Below are positions 1-8,197 of a stretch of 33,038 bases of DNA, piece after piece. The stretch spans positions 1-33,038 of the IMG/VR virus record IMGVR_UViG_3300010370_000130. One strand, written 5' to 3'. A model generated the notes under the pieces. The model saw nothing but the letters and a program-made list of their open reading frames with translations, ran no database searches and was not told where the DNA came from. Made by a program: the position numbers and the translations under genes. Every line of letters begins with the position of its first letter. Positions within the stretch are counted from its first letter, which is position 1. Origin of the DNA: a virus.

Positions 1-99
1 ACTAACTATGCTTTACCGTTTGATGCTTCAAAGTTGAAGAACTTCGATCGCTTCCACGACAAGTATGGCAAGTATATTATCCAAGCAATGGAAGGTTAA
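1..99 (+). CDS. C-terminal fragment of an upstream gene, function unknown (possibly an AAA+ ATPase)
   Basis: An open frame enters from the left window edge and ends at TAA 97-99, giving 32 residues beginning TNYALPFDASKLKNFDRFHD and ending IIQAMEG. The fragment is too short to identify. The next gene encodes a metallopeptidase/VWA-like protein, and such proteins are commonly encoded right after a MoxR-type AAA+ ATPase, so this may be the tail of that ATPase. That is inference from context only; no Walker motif or other diagnostic residue lies in the visible part. The stop codon touches the stem of the terminator that follows, so this gene ends its own transcription unit. Confidence 0.6.
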   Translation, partial: TNYALPFDASKLKNFDRFHDKYGKYIIQAMEG

Positions 100-123
100 A
101 AAAGGCCCGCAAGGGCCTTTTTT
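98..123 (+). terminator. Intrinsic (rho-independent) terminator
   Basis: A perfect 11-bp stem (AAAAAAGGCCC at 98-108 paired with GGGCCTTTTTT at 113-123) closes on a GCAA loop, which is a stable GNRA tetraloop, and ends in a run of six T. It begins inside the stop codon of the upstream partial gene. It separates that gene from the promoter and five-gene unit that follow. Confidence 0.93.
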
Positions 124-125
124 AG

Positions 126-154
126 TTGCATTTTTTATCTAATGAATATATAAT
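126..154 (+). promoter_or_regulatory. Sigma70-like promoter
   Basis: TTGCAT at 126-131 matches the -35 consensus TTGACA at four of six positions. TATAAT at 149-154 is a perfect -10 box. The spacer is exactly 17 bases. It lies right after the terminator and about 30 bases before the start of the metallopeptidase gene at 184. It therefore looks like a host-polymerase (early-type) promoter for the plus-strand unit. No transcript data can be seen here. Confidence 0.75.
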
Positions 155-183
155 ATGTGTATAGTTAAACAACGGAGAAACAA

Positions 184-1446
184 ATGACCTCAGTAATGAA
201 AAGTGAAAAGATGAAAAAACAGAAATGGGCAGACAAGGTCTTCACTCCTTCGGAAAAGGCAAAAGTTCTTGAAAAGTTGGTAACTGCTCGTGTGGGTTTA
301 CTACTACGGCATCCATTTTTTGGCAACTTAGCCACTCGCTTAAAATTAATAGATGCTAGCGAGTGGTGTCAAACCTTAGCCACTGACGGTCGTAACTTCT
401 ACTACAATGTAGGATTCGTAAACGAGCTAAGTGCCAAAGAATGTGAATTTGGATTCGCCCACGAAGTTCTACATAATGTTTTTGATCATATGGGTCGTAG
501 AGAAGGGCGTGATCCAATGCTTTCAAACATTGCCGCGGACTATGCTGCCAATCAAATACTTAAAGATGAGCGTATTGGTATTTCCCCAAGTTGGATTAAG
601 ATTTTCCAAGATGACAAGTATCGTGGCAAATCTTATGAAGAAATCTATGCTATCCTATACGCTGGGGCGGAAAAAATCCATCCAGAAGAACTAGGTGAAT
701 TGTTGGATGAGCATCTCGACGATGATGACGGTGATGATGGTGGTGATTGTGAGGACAGTGATAAGCCTGGTAAGGGCAAGCGTCCACGTTTAAGCAAAGA
801 AGAACGACAAAAGATCCGTGACGAGATCAAAGAGGCTATGATTGCTGCGGCGCAGAGTGCCGGCGCAGGAAAAGTTCCGGCAGGAATTCAGCGTATGATC
901 AAAGACTTAACTGAGCCTAAAATGGACTGGCGTCAACTGCTACGTATGAATATTCAAAGCCTTATCAAAAGTGACTTTAGTTTTAATCGTCCAAATCGTC
1001 GCACCCAGCACACCGGTGCTATATTGCCCGGACTGATGAATGAGGAAACTATTGATATCAGTGTTGGAATCGATATGAGCGGCTCAATCGGTGATCACCA
1101 AGCTAAAGACTTCATTAGCGAAATCAAGGGTATTATGGATGAATACAAAGACTTCAAAGTTAACCTTTGGTGTTTTGATACTGAGGTTTACAATTATGCC
1201 GAGTTTACTGGCGATACCAAAGACGATCTATTAGATTACAAAATTAAAGGTGGAGGTGGCACTGATTTTGAAGCTAATTGGGAATTTATGAAGGAGGAAG
1301 GTATTACTCCAAAACGATTCATCATGTTTACAGACGGATACCCTTGCGGTGGTTGGGGAGACGAAGACTACTGTGACACTCTGTTTGTTATACATGGAAG
1401 TGAAAATATTCAACCACCATTTGGGCAAGTTGCCTACTACAAATGA
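184..1446 (+). CDS. VWA-like domain metallopeptidase-type protein
   Basis: This 420-residue protein has two recognisable parts. Residues 30-165 hold a zinc-peptidase-like helix with HEVLH at 93-97, in the context FAHEVLHNVFDH. Residues 285-405 form a von Willebrand A-like domain with a MIDAS motif: D297-M-S-G-S301, then GGGGTD (356-361) and a third acidic loop FTDGYP (382-387). Between them is a very acidic stretch (about 179-192, mostly Asp) and a charged helix. Known relatives (putative metallopeptidase plus VWA-like domain, ViaA-like) often work with a MoxR-type AAA+ ATPase, with metal-dependent partner binding by the MIDAS site. Whether this one cleaves protein is not known. The start has a good ribosome site (GGAG at 174-177, 6 bases before ATG). 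The gene follows the promoter at 126-154 and overlaps the next gene by 4 bases. It occurs in T4-like aquatic phages, where its job is unclear; assembly or host takeover are possibilities only. Confidence 0.85.
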   Translation: MTSVMKSEKMKKQKWADKVFTPSEKAKVLEKLVTARVGLLLRHPFFGNLATRLKLIDASEWCQTLATDGRNFYYNVGFVNELSAKECEFGFAHEVLHNVFDHMGRREGRDPMLSNIAADYAANQILKDERIGISPSWIKIFQDDKYRGKSYEEIYAILYAGAEKIHPEELGELLDEHLDDDDGDDGGDCEDSDKPGKGKRPRLSKEERQKIRDEIKEAMIAAAQSAGAGKVPAGIQRMIKDLTEPKMDWRQLLRMNIQSLIKSDFSFNRPNRRTQHTGAILPGLMNEETIDISVGIDMSGSIGDHQAKDFISEIKGIMDEYKDFKVNLWCFDTEVYNYAEFTGDTKDDLLDYKIKGGGGTDFEANWEFMKEEGITPKRFIMFTDGYPCGGWGDEDYCDTLFVIHGSENIQPPFGQVAYYK

Positions 1447-1727
1447 GTCTAAATAGAGGAGAGTTAAATCCACTAAGTGTTTTGGGATTAAGAAAGTTAA
1501 ATTTTATCCCAGAGCACTTTTCCTGCATTAGTTTTGAAAGTGGATTCAGCGATATCAGAAAAATAGAGCAGTGGATTGAATACAACTTAAATAGTAGATA
1601 TGCTATTGAGCACACTGTTAATATAAATGAAAGTAAAAAAATAACTCAGCTAACTGTAATTGGATTAGAAGATCCAAAAGAGATTACAATGCTGAATTTA
1701 GGATGCGTTCATTTACACAAACTTTAA
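1443..1727 (+). CDS. Conserved-looking small protein, function unknown
   Basis: This encodes 94 residues starting MSLNRGELNPLSVLGL. I do not recognise a family. The sequence is mixed alpha/beta, has one Cys in CISFES near residue 28, and shows no signal peptide or membrane segment. The ATG overlaps the stop of the metallopeptidase gene in ATGA (1443-1446), and no clear Shine-Dalgarno precedes it, so translation is probably coupled to the upstream gene. That coupling, and the clean fit between its neighbours, support it as a real gene. Context suggests an accessory partner of the upstream VWA-like protein, but that is inference. Confidence 0.7.
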   Translation: MSLNRGELNPLSVLGLRKLNFIPEHFSCISFESGFSDIRKIEQWIEYNLNSRYAIEHTVNINESKKITQLTVIGLEDPKEITMLNLGCVHLHKL

Positions 1728-1737
1728 AGGATAAAAA

Positions 1738-1959
1738 ATGGAAAACCAAGAATTAGTAATGCCAGAACAAACCCAACCACCAGTTCAACCCGATTTGACT
1801 GTTAGCGATTTAAATAACATTCGCCAAATTATCGATGCGGCTGTCCGTAGAGGCACTTTTAGTGCATCTGAAATTTCAGGTGTCGGTGCTGCCTATGACA
1901 AACTTGACAAATTTCTAAACTCATTAAACGCTCAACAGCAAACAAATCCAAAACAATAA
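1738..1959 (+). CDS. Small phage protein, function unknown
   Basis: The product is 73 residues. It has a Pro/Gln-rich N-terminal tail (about residues 1-18), a helical core containing LNNIRQIIDAAVRRGTF and a second helix AAYDKLDKFLNSL, then a Gln/Asn-rich end. The pattern of a disordered head plus a helical hairpin resembles small uncharacterised proteins seen in T4-like aquatic phages, but I cannot name a family. AAAGG (1726-1730) lies 7 bases before the ATG, a good ribosome site. It sits 10 bases after the previous stop and 9 bases before the next start, so it belongs to the same operon. Confidence 0.75.
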   Translation: MENQELVMPEQTQPPVQPDLTVSDLNNIRQIIDAAVRRGTFSASEISGVGAAYDKLDKFLNSLNAQQQTNPKQ

Positions 1960-1968
1960 GGAGTTCCC

Positions 1969-2643
1969 ATGAAACATGTGGGTAAAATGAAAAATAACTC
2001 TGCTAGAGTAGCAGTAGTGTATCGAGTTCTTCCAGGCGAACCTAATAGTGCTTTAGTGGTAGGAACTACAGGTTTGCCAGACAGCCACCATGACTCATTA
2101 ATGAGTCTAATAGAAAGTGATTCAGGACAACAGGCATATGAACTTGCAGAAATCTTAGCAGTCAGGCGCTTTCCTGACGGCAATGTCATGCTTTCATATC
2201 TACATAGTAACGGGCATCTTAAAAAAGTTCCAACAAGCATGGTATTAATGACTCCAAATTCGGTCACTCAAATGCCGTTAGATCAGCTTAACGAATTAAT
2301 TGCCAAAGATAAAGGTCTTACTGTTGAAGAACTAGCTCTAAAAGAGGAAGGTGCAGAGCCTAAAAAAGCAGCACAATCTAAACCAGCCTTAACAGTTCCG
2401 CCGGCTGATTCTCAAGAAAATAAGAAATTAGTTGAAGAAGCACCATATCATCCAGGATATGAAGGAGCAGTTGTAGAACCTACAAATCAGTCCGAGCATA
2501 TAACTGCAAGTGATTTAAGGTCTATGGCAGACAAACTTTTTAAAGAGGCACAAGCTCTTCGTAGAAAAGCAGACGAGATCGAACCCCCAAAGGCTAAAGA
2601 AGCAAAACCAAAAAAAACTGTAGCAAAATCTGATGCATCCTGA
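1969..2643 (+). CDS. Phage protein with a charged, low-complexity C-terminal tail, function unknown
   Basis: This 224-residue protein has a folded-looking N-terminal part (about 10-100) with beta-strand patterns around VAVVYRVLPGEPNSALVVGT and RRFPDGNVMLSYLH. A helical segment follows (about 103-125). The tail (about 126-224) is rich in Lys, Ala, Glu and Pro, includes a helix near SDLRSMADKLFKEAQALRRK, and ends in KAKEAKPKKTVAKSD. A Lys/Ala tail like this is often disordered and can bind nucleic acid or a partner, but no function is recognised. The ribosome site AAGGAG sits 5 bases before the ATG at 1969 and is the strongest in the unit. The 3' end overlaps thyA by 11 bases. Confidence 0.78.
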   Translation: MKHVGKMKNNSARVAVVYRVLPGEPNSALVVGTTGLPDSHHDSLMSLIESDSGQQAYELAEILAVRRFPDGNVMLSYLHSNGHLKKVPTSMVLMTPNSVTQMPLDQLNELIAKDKGLTVEELALKEEGAEPKKAAQSKPALTVPPADSQENKKLVEEAPYHPGYEGAVVEPTNQSEHITASDLRSMADKLFKEAQALRRKADEIEPPKAKEAKPKKTVAKSDAS

Positions 2644-3517
2644 ACAAACATATCTTAAATCGCTTGAAGACATTTTAAACCACGGCGAAGAGAGAAACGA
2701 CCGAACAGGTGTAGGAACAATAAGTATGTTCGGTCAAAGTCTACGGTTTGATTTGTCCAAGGGTTTTCCGGCAATAACTACAAAAAAGCTAGCATGGAAA
2801 AGTGTAGTTAGTGAGTTGCTTTGGTTTATTGAAGGAAGTGGTGATGAGTTTCGGCTTAGAGAAATACTTCACGGTAATAGATATAGTGATAAAACTACCA
2901 TCTGGACTGAGAATGCTCAAGCACCTTACTGGGTCAATAAAAAAACGCAACGACATCCAGGTGACCTCGGAAGAGTGTATGGGGTCCAATGGCGTAGATG
3001 GCGTAAACCTTTAATAAGAATTAATAAAGTTGTATTGGCCAACCACGATCAGCTCTTAGAGCTAGTTGACGGATTAAAAAAGGATCCATTTAGTCGTCGT
3101 CATATTATCACTGCTTGGAATCCAGGTGAGCTAGATATTATGGCATTACCTCCATGCCATATGATGGCACAGTTTTACGTTAGTAAAGATAAAAAGTTAA
3201 GTTGTCAAATGTATCAACGTTCAGCTGACATGTTTCTTGGAGTGCCATTTAACATTGCAAGCTATGCCTTATTCACCCATATGGTGGCTCAGGTATGCGG
3301 ATTAGGTGTTGGTAATTTAATTATTGTATTAGGTGATGCTCATATCTATAAAAATCATATAGAGCAAGTAAAAGAACAACTTTCAAGAAAGCCTTTGCCT
3401 TTACCGAAACTTTCACTCAATGCAGAGATAAACGATATTACCAAATTCAATATGAACGATATTGAATTAATCGACTACCAAAGCCACGGAATAATCAAGG
3501 CTCCAATGGCTGTTTAA
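2633..3517 (+). CDS. thyA: Thymidylate synthase (ThyA type)
   Basis: This enzyme converts dUMP to dTMP using methylene-tetrahydrofolate, supplying thymidine for phage DNA synthesis in the cytoplasm. The 294-residue chain keeps the family landmarks: the phosphate-binding loop ERNDRTGVGT (20-29) with Arg21; the arginine pair in SRRHIITAWNP (154-164); the nucleophile Cys175 in LPPCHMMAQFYV; CQMYQRSADMFLGVPFN with Asn207; HIYKNH (237-242); and the C-terminal KAPMAV, like the usual ending that closes over the active site. It is longer than the E. coli enzyme (264), partly through inserts around 70-130. The start at 2633 fits the family N-terminus (YLKSLEDILNHG). No Shine-Dalgarno is visible, and the gene overlaps the previous one by 11 bases, which points to translational coupling. 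It looks intact, with no intron as in T4 td. Its stop overlaps that of the convergent fibre gene. Confidence 0.97.
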   Translation: MHPEQTYLKSLEDILNHGEERNDRTGVGTISMFGQSLRFDLSKGFPAITTKKLAWKSVVSELLWFIEGSGDEFRLREILHGNRYSDKTTIWTENAQAPYWVNKKTQRHPGDLGRVYGVQWRRWRKPLIRINKVVLANHDQLLELVDGLKKDPFSRRHIITAWNPGELDIMALPPCHMMAQFYVSKDKKLSCQMYQRSADMFLGVPFNIASYALFTHMVAQVCGLGVGNLIIVLGDAHIYKNHIEQVKEQLSRKPLPLPKLSLNAEINDITKFNMNDIELIDYQSHGIIKAPMAV

Positions 3518-4785
3518 GCAACCATTACCTCAATCATTCCTAACTCTCCTCTATGATCTTCTAATGCCTTTGCTATTACAGCATTAGGGTCATCTCCTGC
3601 TTTCCATGCTCTAGCTCTTCCAAAAATTGCGCTAGATACAAGAAGATCACCCTTATTAATATTCCCCGAAACTTTGCAAGGAACACGGCCTTTCAATGCT
3701 ATAAAAGGATGAGTAGAATCATCTCCTGCTGCTTCATTCATTCTATAAGCAGGTTTTTTACTAACGATTCCTGCTACGGCTGTATCTGCATCTTTAACAC
3801 AGATTGTTACCTCATATAACCCACCTATTGTTAATACAGTCCCCTCATCATAGTCTTGATCTGCATGATACCTTTCTGCTAGATCACTGAACAATGCAGC
3901 TGATGCTGTTCCATGAAGAATATTAGTAGATGGATTATAATATAAACCTGTTGTTGAAGTGTCAACGAATGCCTGTGTAGAGTTAGTAGCAGTAGAAATA
4001 AAAGGAACATAAAACAATTGATTAGAATTAGTTCCAGAAAAACTCAATCCTGTGGCGCTATCAGCAGTTGTAGCTCTATCAGCTCTTAACGCTTCTGCTG
4101 CTGTTCCCCAAAAATAAAATCCAGTCTCTTTAGTGCTACCTGTAGTAGGATGAGCACCATACAATGTTATTCCTTTTTGAACAACAAAATAATTTGGATT
4201 CAACTGATCTCTTGATGACGAGACAGGATTATCTTGACTTGCTGGACTTTTAGATGCTTGATAAGACCTATCGCTTACTATAGCTACAACTTGATCTTCT
4301 CTTCCAACAACTGCTTTAATATTATATTGCTCTTCAACAGTGCTTGTTGAATACTCATAAGAGCCCTTCCATGATGCGATTACATCTGCACCGCTTTGAG
4401 GTCCAACTAATATAAATGATGATCCATTAAAGACATAAAGTTGTTCGCTTACATTATTATACCAAAAATCACCTTCTTTGTATGCCTTAGCAGATGAAGG
4501 ATCAGTTTCACTAACATCTAAATTTGAAATGCTTTTCCAATTAAGACCATCATAAACATTTAGCTTATCATTAGTGCTATCATACCATAACTGGCCTTCA
4601 ATGGGCTTAGTTGGTTCAGTGGAATTTGAAAAATTTTCTAATAGTTTTAAAAAATTCTCATTTGTCAACTCACCGTATCCGGCATAGTTTCTACCTAAAA
4701 AGGTTAGATCTGTTGAAGTATCAATAGCTGCATCTTGAACTGTTGTTAAGATACTACCATTGGTTCTATTCAAAATGTATGCCAT
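3514..4785 (-). CDS. Tail fibre/collar-like structural protein with WYD repeats and a C-terminal LAERY-type domain
   Basis: This 423-residue protein is the last gene of the minus-strand tail operon. Residues 1-130 share a module with the two genes upstream of it: an opening like NRTNGSILTTVQDAAIDTST, then YGELTNENFLKLLENF, then two WYD-type repeats, GQLWYDSTNDKLNVYDG and GDFWYNNVSEQLYVFNG. The middle is Ser/Thr-rich and beta-prone. The C-terminal part (about 298-423) starts DLAERYHADQDYDEGTV and includes GIVSKKPAYRMN, KGRVPCKVSG and NKGDLLVSS. I know this pattern as a C-terminal domain of phage tail fibre-like proteins. A role in a fibre or host-contacting appendage is inferred. AGGGG lies 8 bases before the ATG. 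The gene lies 3 bases after the previous gene and shares TTAA at its stop with convergent thyA. Confidence 0.82.
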   Translation of the reverse strand: MAYILNRTNGSILTTVQDAAIDTSTDLTFLGRNYAGYGELTNENFLKLLENFSNSTEPTKPIEGQLWYDSTNDKLNVYDGLNWKSISNLDVSETDPSSAKAYKEGDFWYNNVSEQLYVFNGSSFILVGPQSGADVIASWKGSYEYSTSTVEEQYNIKAVVGREDQVVAIVSDRSYQASKSPASQDNPVSSSRDQLNPNYFVVQKGITLYGAHPTTGSTKETGFYFWGTAAEALRADRATTADSATGLSFSGTNSNQLFYVPFISTATNSTQAFVDTSTTGLYYNPSTNILHGTASAALFSDLAERYHADQDYDEGTVLTIGGLYEVTICVKDADTAVAGIVSKKPAYRMNEAAGDDSTHPFIALKGRVPCKVSGNINKGDLLVSSAIFGRARAWKAGDDPNAVIAKALEDHRGELGMIEVMVA

Positions 4786-4788
4786 GTA

Positions 4789-5805
4789 TTATGCCCCTAA
4801 CTTAACTACATTTGTATTGGTGTTACCTAAATGGAAAACTCCCCAGTATTGTGTTCCAGTAGAACCGTATATCTCATAAGCCTCCCATGCTCTAACACCG
4901 GGAACGTTTTCTTGTAGAATAAAGTGTCTAACTTCAGTTTGTGTGTTGTATGAAGCAAGAACCTTAACTTCTGAATTTATTACTGTAGCTGTTGTTCCTG
5001 TAGAAAACAAATAAGGTAATATCTCTAACCTAATCCAATTATTGGTAGCTGTATATTGATCAGTTATAGCAGACCCAATCCATGTTCTATTATAACTTGC
5101 TGTCAATCTTCTATTAGGAGATAGATACACTTCTCCCTTCAAATAAAGATCTCCCTCAACATATAAGTTATTTCTAGCTGTAATGTTTTTTAGAATAGTT
5201 GTTCCTGCGTAGACTTGAGTAGCTGTTTGACTATTAAAATAATATACACTAGTTGTTGTATTGGCCGTAAATGTAGAGGATGAATGTATACCAATAATCG
5301 ATCCGTAAGAATAAATTACTGCACAATTCTTAGTAGCATTAGTAATATCCTCTCTCACAGGAGTTTGTGGAACTTCTAAGCCAATCTTACCATGAAAATA
5401 AGGATTAGTTGGACCTATTGTTCTCCATTCGCTTGTTCCTGCATCATTTACAAAGACCTTAAACTGTCTATTGACAGAATCATACCAAAAATCACCGTCA
5501 CTAGAAGGAAAGGGAGATGTTCCGCTAACTTGACTTTGATAAACTGGCCTAAACTCAGTTCCGTTAAAAACTCTTAATTTTCCGCCGCCATTGGTATCAT
5601 ACCAAACTTGACCTGTTAATGGATTAGCAGGCGGAGCAGAATTAGAAAAGGATGTTAACAATTTTACCAAATTATTGTTAACATATTCACCATAGTTATT
5701 AATATTTTTGCCAATTAAATCAAGACTAGTGGTAATGTTATCAACTTCGCCATCGGCTATGTTAACTAATATAGTTCCGTTGTTGTTATATATGGTATAA
5801 GGCAT
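4789..5805 (-). CDS. Tail fibre-like structural protein, paralogue of its neighbours
   Basis: This 338-residue product has the same N-terminal module as the flanking 423- and 590-residue proteins. It shows YNNNGTILVNIADGEVDNIT, YGEYVNNNLVKLLTSF, then GQVWYDTNGGGKLRVFNG and GDFWYDSVNRQFKVF, ending in TIGPTNPYF. The rest (about 145-338) is beta-rich, with NNLYVEGDLYLKGEVYLSPN, a short pattern typical of shaft segments in phage fibres. There is no collar or LAERY domain, so the C-terminus is unlike both paralogues. Its role is probably a fibre or fibre-attachment protein. It lies 4 bases after the 590-residue gene and 3 bases before the 423-residue gene. The ribosome site is weak. Confidence 0.78.
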   Translation of the reverse strand: MPYTIYNNNGTILVNIADGEVDNITTSLDLIGKNINNYGEYVNNNLVKLLTSFSNSAPPANPLTGQVWYDTNGGGKLRVFNGTEFRPVYQSQVSGTSPFPSSDGDFWYDSVNRQFKVFVNDAGTSEWRTIGPTNPYFHGKIGLEVPQTPVREDITNATKNCAVIYSYGSIIGIHSSSTFTANTTTSVYYFNSQTATQVYAGTTILKNITARNNLYVEGDLYLKGEVYLSPNRRLTASYNRTWIGSAITDQYTATNNWIRLEILPYLFSTGTTATVINSEVKVLASYNTQTEVRHFILQENVPGVRAWEAYEIYGSTGTQYWGVFHLGNTNTNVVKLGA

Positions 5806-5809
5806 TATC

Positions 5810-7582
5810 TTAGGTCTTTATGATATATTTTACATAAGTTCCTGTATTTGTGCCAGTAGAAACAAATGTAGAGGTAGACATATTAGGAACCTTAAAGTTT
5901 GCCCCACTTCCTCCATAAGTGTATCCTAATATTCCAAATAACTGCGTATACCAAGTAGATGTATGATTAGCACCGTCACACATTAAATATCCGCTCGGGG
6001 CTGAAGATCCGGCGTAAGCAGATATAGACCCTGTAACAACTGTCTTAGCATATACATCTTGCAGGAAATCCTGTTTAGAGATTTTAAACAGTCCGGTATC
6101 TGATATTAAAATATTACCACCACTGCTAGCCGATAACAACGTATTTTGACTTGTAATTAAGCTTTCAGTTATAGTTGCTGTCAAAGTAACATTTGCACTT
6201 CCATCGAAATCAACATAATCAGTTGTAGTAACAACACCTACAATTTGAAACCTTCTTTTAGATGCTAAGTTTGTAGCAGTTCCAATTAAATTTCCATAAA
6301 AAACAGTTGAATTAGTAATTGTATTGCCAAATTTAGCAGCATGTATATGTCTAAATCTCTTACTTGCTGACCCGATATCGTATACATCATGCTTACCTGG
6401 ATCTAATATTAACCCAGATCCAGTTGGTGTTCCTAAAACTAATCTACTAGAAACAGTTGTTAAGCCGGAAATCAATACACTACCAACTAGATTAGACTTG
6501 CCAGCTACTGATAAATTACCGGAACTCAATGTTACAGAAGTAGCAGTTATAGCTCCACTAAAGCTAGCACCTCCATTTACATCTAAAGCAGGACTTGAAT
6601 TAGAGGGTGCTTTATTAATTCCTATGCTTTGATAGTTAGGATCAATTTTAATAAAAGAACTATCAGTAATTTTTATTGTGATACTCTTTGTTGCATCAGT
6701 CGAATTGAATAAAACATTTCCGTCAGTTCCGCTAGCAAGTTGAATTGTCTGTCCTGGAAAATTTGGATTTCTTATCTGTAGTCCACTGCTATCGTTTACT
6801 ACAAATGTTCCTGTGTGAACACTTATTGTAGCCCTATTTCTTAAAATTTCACTGGCAACTAAAACTGTGTTTCCGCCCACTACCAATGAGTTAGATTTTT
6901 CTGTGACTCCGTTATATTTTGCACTTACTTTATTTGTTAAATTGGTTCCTGTGTTGATAGAAGAAAATCCATCTATCACCACTCTTGGAATAAATGCATG
7001 GTAACTTATTATTTCTACAACTTTACCGTTAACCCAATTTTTAATTACTGGATAACTAATTGGATTACCGTTTTCGTCATTGCGATTGCTCTGTAACAAA
7101 ACAGATTCTGAACCCGTTCTATCTATTCCAGAACTTAACTGAGGCCCGACTACTGTCCATTCAGTTCCATATCTAATTTTTAGCTGATTATTATAAGTAT
7201 CTACCCATATATCACCTTCTGCGATCGTTTCAGCATATTGCAAAAATGGATCATTCGATTGCTGATATATTCCATTAGCAGAAGGCCACCTACTACTAGT
7301 ATCACTTCCATTATTAACTCTTAAAACTTTTCTAGTGGGATCACTGGTATCATACCAAAGCTGACCTTCAATTGAATTTTCAGGAGGATAAGGACTTGCA
7401 AAGTTTTCTAAAAGTTTTAAAAAATTTTGAGCAAATGCTTGACCATAGGCCGGATATCCTGTTCCTACAAGCTCTAGGCTAGTGTTATAATCATTCTTCC
7501 CCGAACCTCCAGTAGCTGTAGGAACAATTACTGTATCCGTTTTAAAAGGATCTGAAAATTTTAGAGTATAGTTGCCAGACAT
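5810..7582 (-). CDS. Tail fibre protein with C-terminal phage tail collar domain
   Basis: This 590-residue protein opens with the shared fibre module: YNTSLELVGTGYPAYGQAF, NFLKLLENFASPYPP, GQLWYDTSDPTRKVLRVNNG and GDIWVDTYNNQLKIRYG. A long beta-rich shaft follows, with segments such as GASFSGAITATSVTLSSG and the fibre-like motif YDIGSASKRFRHIHA. Near the end (about 515-575) is a phage tail collar domain (microcystin-dependent-protein type) with APSGYLMCDGANHTS, YTQLFGILGYTYGG and FKVPNMS. This domain is common in short tail fibre/collar proteins such as T4 gp12 and may contribute to receptor binding or trimer folding. AGGA lies 10 bases before the ATG. It sits 3 bases after the 203-residue gene. 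Confidence 0.88.
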   Translation of the reverse strand: MSGNYTLKFSDPFKTDTVIVPTATGGSGKNDYNTSLELVGTGYPAYGQAFAQNFLKLLENFASPYPPENSIEGQLWYDTSDPTRKVLRVNNGSDTSSRWPSANGIYQQSNDPFLQYAETIAEGDIWVDTYNNQLKIRYGTEWTVVGPQLSSGIDRTGSESVLLQSNRNDENGNPISYPVIKNWVNGKVVEIISYHAFIPRVVIDGFSSINTGTNLTNKVSAKYNGVTEKSNSLVVGGNTVLVASEILRNRATISVHTGTFVVNDSSGLQIRNPNFPGQTIQLASGTDGNVLFNSTDATKSITIKITDSSFIKIDPNYQSIGINKAPSNSSPALDVNGGASFSGAITATSVTLSSGNLSVAGKSNLVGSVLISGLTTVSSRLVLGTPTGSGLILDPGKHDVYDIGSASKRFRHIHAAKFGNTITNSTVFYGNLIGTATNLASKRRFQIVGVVTTTDYVDFDGSANVTLTATITESLITSQNTLLSASSGGNILISDTGLFKISKQDFLQDVYAKTVVTGSISAYAGSSAPSGYLMCDGANHTSTWYTQLFGILGYTYGGSGANFKVPNMSTSTFVSTGTNTGTYVKYIIKT

Positions 7583-7585
7583 GGG

Positions 7586-8197
7586 TTAAGTTCCTGAGCT
7601 CAAACTTTGAATTCTAACAGTATAATCAATTTGAATCATTCTATTAAGAGACTTTTGAACCGGATGAAAAATTACATGAGTTAATAAAAGACCAGTTGAT
7701 AAACCAAGAGGAGAATGTCCTCTCAATCCTAATTCATCAAATACATACCTCCCGTCCGAATCAGTAGAATTATCAAATACAGTCTGATCTGATGGTTCAC
7801 CGAAATCAAGTAAACAACTGACTAGAATATCACTATAGTAGGCTCCGGCTAAATGCCTGACTTCCATATAGTTTCTAGCCGGATCAGGACTGCTAGGGTT
7901 CCTCGAATCTACATATTTTTCATAAGTTGGATTATACAGTTGAGCAGATGCTCCAACAGTGTTTGGTGTTCTATAAGTAATTATACCTGTAGGATCTATT
8001 CTAGTTCCACCATTACCAAAAACCATGCCAGAAATAAATCCAGAATTTTGATTACTCATAGCCTGAGCTAGCCCGTAACTGAAATTCTCGTAATGAATAG
8101 CATTACGCTTATTAACGAAAATCTCATTAGTGTGAGGATCATATATTTTAATATGACCTTCTATATTAACTAATCCATTATCTTTCGGTGAATACAT
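7586..8197 (-). CDS. Phage structural protein, function unknown
   Basis: The product is 203 residues beginning MYSPKDNGLVNIEGHIKIYD. It shows an N-terminal strand pattern (IEGHIKIYDPHTNEIFVNKR), a glycine-rich turn VFGNGGTRID, and YSDILVSCLLDFGEPSDQ in the second half. It ends in repeated amphipathic strands. No catalytic motif, signal peptide or membrane segment is seen. Proteins of this kind sit between fibre genes in T4-like aquatic phages, so a tail or baseplate role is likely but not shown. It is the first gene after the only sizeable gap among the fibre genes (8198-8252), which holds late-promoter-like octamers. Confidence 0.72.
   Translation of the reverse strand: MYSPKDNGLVNIEGHIKIYDPHTNEIFVNKRNAIHYENFSYGLAQAMSNQNSGFISGMVFGNGGTRIDPTGIITYRTPNTVGASAQLYNPTYEKYVDSRNPSSPDPARNYMEVRHLAGAYYSDILVSCLLDFGEPSDQTVFDNSTDSDGRYVFDELGLRGHSPLGLSTGLLLTHVIFHPVQKSLNRMIQIDYTVRIQSLSSGT

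Noticed and set aside
431-694. Overlapping 87-codon plus-strand frame within the metallopeptidase gene
   Set aside because: It is in another frame of a well-supported gene with clear HEVLH and MIDAS motifs, and has no ribosome site.
6324-6632. Plus-strand 102-codon frame
   Set aside because: Antisense to the shaft of the 590-residue fibre protein, without a start signal or neighbouring plus-strand gene.
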